Shown: one piece after another, positions 1 through 8,092 of the stretch
Layout of the letters: each line of letters starts with the position of its first letter
Numbering within the stretch: position 1 is the first letter of the stretch
NCBI RefSeq assembly: GCF_039537405.1
Contig: NZ_BAABAL010000006.1
Span: 186,001 to 250,000, forward strand
DNA from: Allokutzneria multivorans
GTDB lineage: Bacteria > Actinomycetota > Actinomycetes > Mycobacteriales > Pseudonocardiaceae
DNA length: 64,000 bases
Direction of reading: 5' to 3'
The notes under the pieces: model-generated
What the model saw: only the letters and a program-made list of their open reading frames with translations
Told to the model about the DNA's origin: nothing
The model's database searches: none
Translations under genes and position numbers: made by a program

Positions 1-4
1 GCGA

Positions 5-47
5 CTACGGGAGCAGACATCCGTAGGACGGACATCTGCTCCCGTAG
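5..47 (-). terminator. Terminator hairpin of the rplM-rpsI operon
   Basis: Positions 5-17 and 35-47 are perfect 13-bp inverted arms. Inside them, after a 2-nt internal loop on each side, a second 5-bp stem (20-24 with 28-32) closes on a 3-nt loop. It begins 44 bp past the rpsI stop codon on the strand that rpsI uses. There is no T-run, which is normal for actinobacterial terminators. Confidence 0.75.
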
Positions 48-90
48 GTTGTCTTGCCGCGTGCGGCCCAGGCAGGAGCGCCTGTGAGAC

Positions 91-702
91 CTAGCGCTTG
101 CTGTACTGCGGGGCCTTGCGGGCCTTCTTGAGACCGTACTTCTTCCGCTCCTTGGCCCGCGGGTCACGGGTGAGGAAGCCGGCCTTCTTCAGCGCCGGGC
201 GGTCGTCCGCGTCCAGCGTGATGAGCGCGCGGGCGATCGCGAGGCGCAGGGCACCGGCCTGGCCGGAGACGCCGCCACCGCTGAGGGTGCCGAACACGTC
301 GAACTTGTCCAGCTTGTCCGTGGTGGTGAACGGGTCCCGGATCAGCTGCTGGTGCACCTTGTTCGGGAAGTACGCGTCGATGTCCTTGCCGTTGAGCAGG
401 AACTTGCCGGTGCCGGGCACCAGGCGGACGCGGACGATGGCCTGCTTGCGGCGGCCGACGGTCTGGATCAGGCGACCGGTGCCCAGCGGCACGATCGGGG
501 CGGCCTCCTCGGCGACCTCGTCAGAGGTGGCCTCGGCGACGACCTCGTCGGTGGCGGCCTCGTCGGCAACGACCTCGGTGGCCTCGGTGGCAACGGCCTC
601 GTCGGCGACGACGGTCTCGTCGACGGCGGGGGTGGTCTCGTCAGCGGGAGTGGTCACGCGGTTTTCCTCTGAGTTCTGGTCGTCCGACACCGGCAGGGTC
701 AC
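91..702 (-). CDS. rpsI: 30S ribosomal protein S9 with acidic N-terminal extension
   Basis: Small-subunit protein that reaches the decoding P site with its basic C-terminal tail. The S9 core starts near residue 77 (IQTVGRRKQAIVRVRL) and ends in the typical basic tail KKARKAPQYSKR. In front is an extension of about 75 residues rich in Glu, Asp, Ala and Val with repeats of the VVADEA type; most bacterial S9 proteins are near 130 residues and this one is 203. The GTG start overlaps the rplM stop as GTGA, so the two genes are translationally coupled. An in-frame GTG four codons later is an alternative start. Confidence 0.95.
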   Translation of the reverse strand: MTLPVSDDQNSEENRVTTPADETTPAVDETVVADEAVATEATEVVADEAATDEVVAEATSDEVAEEAAPIVPLGTGRLIQTVGRRKQAIVRVRLVPGTGKFLLNGKDIDAYFPNKVHQQLIRDPFTTTDKLDKFDVFGTLSGGGVSGQAGALRLAIARALITLDADDRPALKKAGFLTRDPRAKERKKYGLKKARKAPQYSKR

Positions 703-1142
703 TGGCTGACCCGGGGGAGCTCGAACGTCTGCGGCTGCTGGGCCGCGTGCGGGTGGTTCGGACCGGCGTAGACCTTGAGCTTCTTGCCCATGGCGTTGCC
801 GAGCTTGTTCTTCGGCAGCATCCCCTTGATGGCCTTCTCGACCAGCTTGGTGGGGTACTTGTCCAGCATCTCGCCGAACGAGCGCTTCTTCAGTCCGCCC
901 GGGTAGCCACTGTGCCGGTAGACGAACTCCTGGTCGCGCTTGTTGCCGGTCAGCGCGACCTTCTCGGCGTTGATGACGACGACGAAGTCACCGGTGTCGA
1001 GGTGCGGCGCGTACATGGGCTTGTGCTTCCCACGCAGCAGGGTGGCGGCGTGGGTCGCGAGGCGGCCGAGCACCAAGTCCTGGGCGTCGATGACGTGCCA
1101 GGCTCGCTTCACCTCGCTGGGCTTCGGGCTGTACGTGCGCAC
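699..1142 (-). CDS. rplM: 50S ribosomal protein L13
   Basis: An early-assembling large-subunit protein. The 147-residue product has the usual L13 length and the family motifs VIDAQDLVLGRLAT near the N-terminus and GMLPKNKLG near residue 107. It starts with GTG at 1142. It is the first gene of the rplM-rpsI operon, with a promoter at 1294-1323 and a terminator at 5-47. Placement of this operon directly beside an ESX-4 locus is the same as in mycobacteria. Confidence 0.97.
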   Translation of the reverse strand: MRTYSPKPSEVKRAWHVIDAQDLVLGRLATHAATLLRGKHKPMYAPHLDTGDFVVVINAEKVALTGNKRDQEFVYRHSGYPGGLKKRSFGEMLDKYPTKLVEKAIKGMLPKNKLGNAMGKKLKVYAGPNHPHAAQQPQTFELPRVSQ

Positions 1143-1293
1143 GGATCTACCTCGTCGTCACTCGCGTCTTGGGTGGCGTTGGGGCGGCAGAGTCCGGCAC
1201 CTGCGGGAAACCTCCGCTTGCGCGGGGAAGCTCAGGGCGCGAAAACGCGCGGCCGACTTGGCGCCGCACGATATACCGCTTCAACAGCGATCG

Positions 1294-1323
1294 AGGTTAC
1301 CTGTCGCTGCACGGCAGGGTCAA
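1294..1323 (-). promoter_or_regulatory. Promoter of rplM-rpsI
   Basis: On the minus strand TTGACC (1318-1323) is followed after 18 nt by TAACCT (1294-1299), a good match to the housekeeping sigma consensus. The transcript would begin near 1287 and carry a leader of about 145 nt, which includes a small GCGCG/CGCGC hairpin at 1237-1250. Together with the hairpin at 1412-1439 this accounts for the 315-bp gap between rplM and the WXG100 genes. Confidence 0.65.
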
Positions 1324-1411
1324 AACGCCCCCCGGTGACGAGCGCCATGTTCGCCATCATGCCAGGTCGCAGACTTGCGGAGGCTCCGCGACACGCCTCG
1401 TGGCACGCGAA

Positions 1412-1439
1412 GGGCCCCGGTCGCGGACGACCGGGGCCC
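1412..1439 (-). terminator. Terminator after the WXG100 gene pair
   Basis: A perfect 12-bp stem (1412-1423 with 1428-1439) with a CGGA tetraloop. It lies 19 bp beyond the stop codon of the second WXG100 gene and upstream of the rplM promoter, so it separates the ESX transcript from the ribosomal one. No T-run. Confidence 0.75.
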
Positions 1440-1457
1440 CACATCGCGGGCGCGTGC

Positions 1458-1739
1458 TCACCAGAGGTCGGCGGCCTTGCGCTCCCCGTCCTGGTAGTTG
1501 TCGTTGGCGTGGCCGAGCGCGACGCCGACCTTGGCCAGGATCTCCTGGAGCGCCTTCGCGGCCTCGTCCCACTCGCGCTGCGCCCGCTTGTAGTTGTCGG
1601 AGGCCGCACCGGTCCAGGACGCGGCGAGCGGAGCCAGGTCGGACTTCAGCTCGCCGAGCTGGGTGCCCAGCTTGGTGGAGGTGGAGGCGATGTTGCCCTG
1701 CGCCTCGGCGAGGGATCCGAACTGAACCTTGATGTCCAT
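1458..1739 (-). CDS. WXG100 family ESX substrate (EsxT-like)
   Basis: A 93-residue helical-hairpin protein of the WXG100 family, the small substrates exported as dimers by type VII secretion. The turn motif is SWTG at residues 41-44, and a YxxxE sequence near residue 82 fits the C-terminal export signal YxxxD/E. The ATG at 1739 gives the family length; the open frame continues upstream but that part does not resemble the family. It lies 5 bp downstream of a second WXG100 gene, as expected for a heterodimer pair. By position it corresponds to mycobacterial esxT, the gene nearest rplM. Confidence 0.88.
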   Translation of the reverse strand: MDIKVQFGSLAEAQGNIASTSTKLGTQLGELKSDLAPLAASWTGAASDNYKRAQREWDEAAKALQEILAKVGVALGHANDNYQDGERKAADLW

Positions 1740-1744
1740 GGTGA

Positions 1745-2059
1745 TCAGAGTCCTTCCAGGCCGGCGCGGATGGTGGACATGCCCTCGGTCGCCTGCTGCT
1801 CGCGGCGGACGTAGGACTTGCCGGACTGGCCGAGCTGGTCGGAGATCACCCCGAGCGCGTTGTTGAGCTTGACGGTCTGCTCGCCCCAGTTGCGCATGAG
1901 GGTCTGGAAGGCCTTGGAGGCCTCGCCCTTCCACTGCGACTGCAGCGGCTCCAGCTGCCCCCTCAGGCCGTTGAGCTCGCGGACCAGCTGCTCCCGCACT
2001 TTGGCGACGTCACCGGAGGCCTTGCTCATGGCCTCCGCATTGACCTCGTACTGAGTCAT
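1745..2059 (-). CDS. WXG100 family ESX substrate (EsxU-like)
   Basis: A 104-residue WXG100 protein with the turn motif QWKG at residues 42-45 and amphipathic helices on either side. It probably pairs with the product of the adjacent gene at 1458-1739. The ATG at 2059 is preceded by a GGGGAG ribosome-binding site. It is the first gene of the pair, 173 bp downstream of the Hsp70-like gene; a short imperfect inverted repeat at 2161-2180 lies in that gap, so the pair may have its own transcript. By position it matches mycobacterial esxU. Confidence 0.87.
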   Translation of the reverse strand: MTQYEVNAEAMSKASGDVAKVREQLVRELNGLRGQLEPLQSQWKGEASKAFQTLMRNWGEQTVKLNNALGVISDQLGQSGKSYVRREQQATEGMSTIRAGLEGL

Positions 2060-2232
2060 CGAACGACTCCCCCTTCGATCGGTGCTACAGCCCAAGACCA
2101 TGCCACGCGGCCTTCCGGAACCGCGACTTAATGCGGCAACTTGTTGCGCGTGTGAACGCGGTCCACCTGATTGGTGGGACGCCGCCGCAATCGAGTAGGG
2201 AAAGTCACTCTGGCATTTGCCCGTGAAATTAC

Positions 2233-3882
2233 TCAGCCCGTGCCGGAGAGCGTGCCGACCACGCGCTCACACGCCCCGCGCACCGCTTCCCGGCCTTCCG
2301 GCGTGCTCTGGCAGCCCACGGTGAGCTGCATCGCCCCCTCGAAGACCACGTGCCACTCGACGACTGATCCGCGCAGCTCACGGCGGTACTGGGCGACGTC
2401 GCGACCACCGAAGCCGGTCGAGGCGACGAAACCCGAGTAGCCCTCCGCGCTCGCCCGCTCCACCACCGCGCGGAGTTCGCGGAGCGCGCGTTCTCGTTCC
2501 TCGGTCGCGTTGTAGGAGAGCGGGAGCTGTTCCACGCCGATGACGTCGTCGGTGTCCGGGCTCGCGGTTCTGCGCAGTTGGACCTTGCGTTTCGCGGGCT
2601 CCCCGCCGCTGTGTTCCCAGCCGTCGGGAACGCGGAATCGGTAGTTGTACTGCGCGAGTTCCTTGCCACCGCTTCCCATCGTGATCACAAATCCCGTGAT
2701 CACCACCACTGCCACCGCGAGAACCGCGACCACGGCGATTCCCGCCTTTGACCGGCGCTTCGAAGGCGGTACGGGCGGCGGTGCGAGTGGCTGGACGGGA
2801 GGAGGCGGCGGGGGCACAGGCGCGACCGGGACCGCGCGCAGGGCTCCGCGCGCCACCACGGTCTCCGGCTGGTCGAGCGCGGTCGGCACCGTGCCGAGCC
2901 GGTCGTGCACCAGCCGCGCGAGCAGTGGAACCCGGCTGGAGCCGCCGACCAGGAAGACCCCGGCGACGTCGGTCCCGGACTCGCGCACGGTCGCCGCGAG
3001 CAGCTCCACAGCGCGCGTCAGCCGTCCGCGCACCAAGCGCTCCAGCTCCACGCGGGGCACGTGCGCGTCGGAGAACGGCGGCGGCATCGGGATGTCGGTG
3101 TACGCGTGCCTGGACAGGGTCTCCTTGGCGCTGCGGACGTCTTCGCGCAGCACGCGGCGACGGCGTCGGTCGGGCAGATCACGGCCCTCGACGAGCCGTC
3201 TCCACGCCTCCGGATCCTCGCCGGAGACCAGCGTGCCGACGTGCTCCAAGAGCGCTTGGTCGATGTCCGCGCCGCCGAAGCTCGGATCGCCGCGGCTCGC
3301 CAAGACCTCGAAGCCGGAGCCCGTGCGCCGCACCACGCTGGCGTCGACCGTCCCGCCACCGATGTCGAGCACGGCGAGAGCGGCACCGCCGAAGCCCGTG
3401 CTCGCAGCGTGGAACACCGCCGCCGCAACGGGTTCCGGCACCAGAACGACGCGGTTGGCGAGCCCGGCGGCAGCACGGGTGAGCACGCCGGCGCGGACCG
3501 AACCCCAGTCGGCGGGGTGGGTCAGCACGAGCACGTCGACCTGGGCGTCGCCCGCGATCCTGCGCGCCTCGGCGACCATCCGGGCGAGGACCGCGGTGAC
3601 CACGCGAGCGACCGGGACGACGACGTTGCCCAGCAGCAGCTCGCCCTCGTCCATGCGGCGCTTGGGATGCGGCTCGAACCGCGCGGGATCGATCGCGGCC
3701 TGGCGCTCCGCTTCCCGGCCGACGAAGACCGTGCCGTCGACGGCGACGAACACCGCCGATGGTACGAGCGGGCTGCCGTCGACCAGCACCACCGAGGGTT
3801 CGGCGCCGTCGACCGACAACGCCGCGCACGTGCTGGAGGTGCCGAAGTCGACGGCGAGCCGGACCCGTTCCCGCACCGTCAC
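2233..3882 (-). CDS. Hsp70-like type VII secretion-associated membrane protein (Rv3446c family)
   Basis: A 549-residue protein. Residues 1-350 form an actin/Hsp70-type ATPase with phosphate-1 DFGTSST (12-18), phosphate-2 DIGGGTVD (173-180), SAKETLS (251-257) and adenosine motif FLVGGSSRVP (310-319). A proline-rich linker (351-373), one transmembrane helix (380-402) and a C-terminal domain of about 145 residues follow; the C-terminal domain resembles that of Rv3446c-type ESX-4 proteins. No Hsp70 substrate-binding domain is present. The GTG start overlaps the eccC stop (GTGA). The ATPase would face the cytoplasm and the last domain the outside. Its role in secretion is unknown to me. Confidence 0.85.
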   Translation of the reverse strand: MTVRERVRLAVDFGTSSTCAALSVDGAEPSVVLVDGSPLVPSAVFVAVDGTVFVGREAERQAAIDPARFEPHPKRRMDEGELLLGNVVVPVARVVTAVLARMVAEARRIAGDAQVDVLVLTHPADWGSVRAGVLTRAAAGLANRVVLVPEPVAAAVFHAASTGFGGAALAVLDIGGGTVDASVVRRTGSGFEVLASRGDPSFGGADIDQALLEHVGTLVSGEDPEAWRRLVEGRDLPDRRRRRVLREDVRSAKETLSRHAYTDIPMPPPFSDAHVPRVELERLVRGRLTRAVELLAATVRESGTDVAGVFLVGGSSRVPLLARLVHDRLGTVPTALDQPETVVARGALRAVPVAPVPPPPPPVQPLAPPPVPPSKRRSKAGIAVVAVLAVAVVVITGFVITMGSGGKELAQYNYRFRVPDGWEHSGGEPAKRKVQLRRTASPDTDDVIGVEQLPLSYNATEERERALRELRAVVERASAEGYSGFVASTGFGGRDVAQYRRELRGSVVEWHVVFEGAMQLTVGCQSTPEGREAVRGACERVVGTLSGTG

Positions 3883-6800
3883 TCGGGATCCAGCCAGGCG
3901 AGCTGCACGACCCGCTGGCCGGAACGACGGGTGACGAGCGTGCCGCGACCGGCTGGCATCGCGGAGGGCTTCACGGTGCCGACCAGCTGGCCCTCGTCCC
4001 GGTTGCCGCTCATCACGATGCCGGGCGCGGACTGCTCGCGGAGCTTGCCGAGCACCGGGTCGTACAGCGCCCTGCTGGCCCCGCCCGAGGCCCGCGCGAC
4101 GACCAGGTGCAGGCCGATGTCCTTCGCCTGCGCGAGGAAATCGCCCAGCGGCGCGAGCGGGTTGTTGCCGGCGGTCGCCACCAGGTCGTAGTCGTCGACG
4201 ACCAGGAAGAGCTCGGGGCCGGACCACCAGGACCGGTTCTTCAGCTGCTCCTGCGTGACGTCCGGGCCGGGCAGCCGCTTGGTCAGCGAGGCGTGGATGT
4301 CCTCGACCATGCCGGTGAACTGCTGCGATCCCGCCGCGTACGCCAGCAGGTGGTCGGAGGTGACGAAGCCCAGCATGGTGCGGCGGTAGTCGACCAGGAT
4401 GATCCGCGCCTGCTTCGGCGTGAAGCGGTCCACGACGCCCCGGACGATCGTGCGCAGCAGGTTCGTCTTGCCCGCCTCCTGCTCGGCGAAGCAGACGAAG
4501 TGCGACTCGGACTCGAAGTCCAGGTACACCGGCTTGAGCTCGTCCTCGTCGATGCCGATCGGGATCGCGTGCCTGGGCAGCTCGGCGCTCGGCGCGGGCA
4601 ATCTGCTGTAGGGGAAGGAATCCGGCAGCATGCGCACCGGCGGGGCGGAGCGCCCGCGCCAGGCAGCCGCGATCCTGGCGACGGCGTCGGCGATACCGGT
4701 GCCCGCGTCCTCGGCGGTCATCGGCACGCCGGAGGAGGCCTTGGCCGCGCCGTCGATCCTGGGCAGCGCGGTGAGGAAGTGGTACCGGTCCTTGGACACA
4801 CCCCGTCCCGGCCGGTCTGCGGGCACGTTGACCGCGACTCGTCTGTCCACATCGGACTCACTGGGATCACCGAGCCGCAGTTCGAAGCGCGTGCCCAGCA
4901 AGTCCTTGAGCGAAGGGCGGATCTCGGCCCAGCGCGTCGCGGCGACCACGACGTGCACCCCGTAGGACAGGCCCTGCGCGGCGAGCTTCACCACGTCCTC
5001 TTCCAGCAGCTCGAACTCCTGCCGGAACGCCGCCCAGCCGTCCACGACCAGAAACGCGTCACCGAAGGCGTCGTCGACGATCTCGCCCCTGCGCTTGCGG
5101 GCGCGGAACTCCGCCATGGACTCGATGCCCAGCTCGCGGAAGCTCTCCTCGCGCTCGGCCAGCAACGTCTTCAGCTCGGCGACCATGCGCCGCACCAGGT
5201 CCGGCGAGAACCGGCCGCCGTAGCCGCCGACGTGCGGGAGGTTCTGCAACGACGCGAGCGTTCCGCCACCGAAGTCGAGGCAGTAGAACTGCGTCTCCTC
5301 GGCGGTGTGCGTCAACGCCATCGACATCACGATCGACCGCAGCAGCATGGACTTCCCGGCGCGCGGGGCCCCGACGACGGCCGCGTGACCGCCGCCCCCG
5401 GAGAAGTCCGCCCACAGGGTGTCCCTGCGCTGGTCGTACGGGCGGTCGACGATGCCGACCGGAGCGATCAGCTTGCCCGCGCCGAAGTAGTCCACAGGGG
5501 ACAGTCCTCGGTCCTCGGTCGTGGAGAGGTTGGGCAGCAACAGGTCCAGCGAAGGCGGCTCGTTCAGCGGTGGCAGCCACACGGCGTGCGCCTCTGGTCC
5601 CTTGCGCTGCACGCGCCGGACCACGATGTCGAGCTCGCTCGGCTCGGTCGGCTGTTCCGGCTTCGCGGGTTCGTCCGCCGAGACGGGCAGCTCCGGCTCG
5701 ATGTGCGTCTCGACGAAGTCGGGCACGAAGAGCTTCGGCCTGCGGTCGCCGGTGACCGGCGCGGTAGCCCTGACCGCCTGCATCCCCGGCGGCCGGTGCG
5801 GCCCGGAGACGTAGCAGGCTTTGAAGCGCACCAACGTGTTCGTGTCGAACTTCAGGTAACCCGAGCCCGGGACCGGGGGCAGCTCGAAGGCGTCCGGGAC
5901 GCCGAGCACGGACCGCGATTCCGACGCGGAGAAGGTCTTCAGGCCGATGCGGTAGGACAGGTGCCCGTCCAGCCCGCGCAGCCGTCCTTCCTCAAGCTGT
6001 TGCGAGGCGAGGAGGAGGTGGATCTGGAGCGAACGCCCGAGTCGGCCGATCGCGACGAACAGTTCGATGAAGTCGGGCTTGGCGGACAACAGTTCGGAGA
6101 ACTCGTCGACCACGATGAACAGGGCGGGCAAGGGATCCAGGTCCGCGCCGTTCTCGCGCGCCCGCTCGTACTCCCAGACGTTCTTGAAGTTCCCGCCGTC
6201 GCGCAACGCCTGCTGGCGCCGGTTCATCTCGCCCGCGATCGCGTCCTGCATGCGGTCGACCAGCGTCAGGTCGTCGGCGAGGTTGGTGATCACCGCGGCC
6301 ACGTGCGGGGCGCCGTCGAGACCCGCGAAGGTCGCGCCGCCCTTGAAGTCCACCAGGATCAGGTTGAGCATCGCCGAGGAGTGCGTGGCGATCATGCCCA
6401 GCACCAGTGTGCGCAGGAACTCCGACTTGCCGGAGCCGGTCGCGCCGATGCACAGGCCGTGCGGGCCCATGCCGCCGACCGCGGCCTCCTTGATGTCCAG
6501 CTCCACCGGCTGGCCGTGCTCGCCGATGCCGAAGGCCACCTTGAAGCGGTCGCTGATCGGCCGCGGCCGCCACGCGTGCGCGATCTCGAAGCTCATCGGG
6601 TCACCGAGGCCGAGCAGCTCGAACAGCCCGGTGTCGGAGGTCAGCAACGGCTCGTCGACCAGCTCCGCGCCCGCGCCGGTGATCACCCGGTACGGCGAGA
6701 TCCGCCTGGCCAGCGCCTCGGCCTCGACCACGGTCATCGCGTCCGGCCCGCCGAACCACTCCACGCCGCCGGTGCCGCTGAGCGCGCCGATCCGGTCGTC

Positions 6801-7889
6801 CTGGATGGTCAGCCGGATGCCGCGGCGCTTGGCCAGCGTGCCGGTGGAGTCCGACAGGTCCAGCAGCGTCACGCCGGAGAGGCCCTCGGTGAGCAGCACG
6901 TGCTCGTCGCCTGCGACCTCGCCGTCGTCGACGACGATCACGATGTGCGGCTGCTGCTCCTGCTGGCTCCCCTTGGTGAAGCGCGGGCGGTCCCGCATCT
7001 CCTCGGCCAGCCACGTCTCCACCTGCTTGAGCGAGCCGGTGATCATCCGCAGCGAGCCGATGCCGTCGGTGAGCCTGGGGTGCTGCGCGTGCGGCAGCCA
7101 CTTCACCCACTCCCACTCCGCCCGCGCGTTCCCGGTGGCGACGACCGCGACCAGCACGTCGTCCGGCGCGTGGAAGGTGGCCAGCTGGGCGATCAGCGCG
7201 CGGGCCAGCGCCCTGGTCCGCGCCCGCTGCCCGTGCAGCGCGACGGCGGCGAAGGCGCGCAGCGTGAACACCGACGGCAGGTCGGGGACGATCGAGTGGG
7301 CTCGGATGAACTTGCGCAGGGCCAGCGTGGTGATCGGTTCCAGCTCGTCGACCGGCCCCGTCTCCGGTGGGCGGAGCCTGGTCTCCAGCCGTTGCGGCCC
7401 GCGCCCCATGCGGAGGTGGCAGAAGTCCGGGTCGCTGGCGCGGCGCTCCCACATCCGGCGGGTGGCCGCCAGCGACCACAGCGCCTGCGGGTCGGGGTGC
7501 ACCCACTCGCGGGCCTCGCGCTGGTCGTGCCCGGCCTGACGAGCGCGTTCCCGCATCTGCCCGAGATACCGCAGGTAATCCTTGCGGTCCTCGTTCATCT
7601 CGGCCTTTTTCTTGCCGGTCCCGCCGAATCCTCCGCCCGCCATCATCCCAATGGTGGACAGCAGGAACATCCCGCCGAAGATCAGCGAGCTGGGATTCTG
7701 CCCACCGGTGATGAAGACCAGCGCCATCATCAGCACGGAAGCCACGATCATCACCGGCGGCAGCATCTTCATCAGGATGTTCGCCGGAATCACGCGGGGG
7801 ACTTCCGGTGGCGCTTCCAGAAGCAGCTCACCACCTGGCATACGGGGCGGGCTCAGTCGCGCGGACCGCTTGAACTGAAGCGTGCTCAC
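3879..7889 (-). CDS. eccC: Type VII secretion ATPase EccC (FtsK/SpoIIIE family)
   Basis: The motor of the ESX secretion machine, 1336 residues in one polypeptide. Two transmembrane helices lie around residues 43-88. Three FtsK-type ATPase domains follow, with P-loops GATGSGKS (482-489), GAPRAGKS (840-847) and AEQEAGKT (1135-1142). Only the first has a full Walker B with catalytic glutamate (VVDEF, 593-597); the second and third read VVDGW and VVDDY, which fits the family pattern of regulatory ATPases 2 and 3. It starts with ATG at 7889, divergent from eccD, and is coupled to the downstream Hsp70-like gene. Confidence 0.97.
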   Translation of the reverse strand: MSTLQFKRSARLSPPRMPGGELLLEAPPEVPRVIPANILMKMLPPVMIVASVLMMALVFITGGQNPSSLIFGGMFLLSTIGMMAGGGFGGTGKKKAEMNEDRKDYLRYLGQMRERARQAGHDQREAREWVHPDPQALWSLAATRRMWERRASDPDFCHLRMGRGPQRLETRLRPPETGPVDELEPITTLALRKFIRAHSIVPDLPSVFTLRAFAAVALHGQRARTRALARALIAQLATFHAPDDVLVAVVATGNARAEWEWVKWLPHAQHPRLTDGIGSLRMITGSLKQVETWLAEEMRDRPRFTKGSQQEQQPHIVIVVDDGEVAGDEHVLLTEGLSGVTLLDLSDSTGTLAKRRGIRLTIQDDRIGALSGTGGVEWFGGPDAMTVVEAEALARRISPYRVITGAGAELVDEPLLTSDTGLFELLGLGDPMSFEIAHAWRPRPISDRFKVAFGIGEHGQPVELDIKEAAVGGMGPHGLCIGATGSGKSEFLRTLVLGMIATHSSAMLNLILVDFKGGATFAGLDGAPHVAAVITNLADDLTLVDRMQDAIAGEMNRRQQALRDGGNFKNVWEYERARENGADLDPLPALFIVVDEFSELLSAKPDFIELFVAIGRLGRSLQIHLLLASQQLEEGRLRGLDGHLSYRIGLKTFSASESRSVLGVPDAFELPPVPGSGYLKFDTNTLVRFKACYVSGPHRPPGMQAVRATAPVTGDRRPKLFVPDFVETHIEPELPVSADEPAKPEQPTEPSELDIVVRRVQRKGPEAHAVWLPPLNEPPSLDLLLPNLSTTEDRGLSPVDYFGAGKLIAPVGIVDRPYDQRRDTLWADFSGGGGHAAVVGAPRAGKSMLLRSIVMSMALTHTAEETQFYCLDFGGGTLASLQNLPHVGGYGGRFSPDLVRRMVAELKTLLAEREESFRELGIESMAEFRARKRRGEIVDDAFGDAFLVVDGWAAFRQEFELLEEDVVKLAAQGLSYGVHVVVAATRWAEIRPSLKDLLGTRFELRLGDPSESDVDRRVAVNVPADRPGRGVSKDRYHFLTALPRIDGAAKASSGVPMTAEDAGTGIADAVARIAAAWRGRSAPPVRMLPDSFPYSRLPAPSAELPRHAIPIGIDEDELKPVYLDFESESHFVCFAEQEAGKTNLLRTIVRGVVDRFTPKQARIILVDYRRTMLGFVTSDHLLAYAAGSQQFTGMVEDIHASLTKRLPGPDVTQEQLKNRSWWSGPELFLVVDDYDLVATAGNNPLAPLGDFLAQAKDIGLHLVVARASGGASRALYDPVLGKLREQSAPGIVMSGNRDEGQLVGTVKPSAMPAGRGTLVTRRSGQRVVQLAWLDPE

Positions 7890-8092
7890 CGGAGAAGTAC
7901 CTCTTAGCTCGTGTCAGGGTCGTCTCGTATTTCGGCGGTCCCCCAAGACTGCCCTACCTCCTTCTGGCGGATTCAGGAGAACCCGAAGTACCGCCCGAGG
8001 AGGCTTGGCCATACTAGGGGCGCTCATGATGACGTTCCGGTCGATTCGGTGAACGCCCACCGGGACGGGCTAACAAAGCACAGGGGGTGCTG
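7890..8092. promoter_or_regulatory. Divergent eccC/eccD promoter region
   Basis: This 203-bp gap lies between the oppositely directed eccC and eccD genes and must carry both promoters. On the minus strand TAGTAT, just downstream of CGGAAC, is a possible -10; on the plus strand CATACT overlaps the same place. Neither has a convincing -35, so exact start sites cannot be assigned. Confidence 0.4.

Noticed and set aside
3759..7907. Open frame of 1382 codons on the plus strand opposite eccC
   Set aside because: High-GC antisense shadow of eccC; composition is Arg/Gly/Val/Asp-biased with no domain, and eccC on the other strand is certain.
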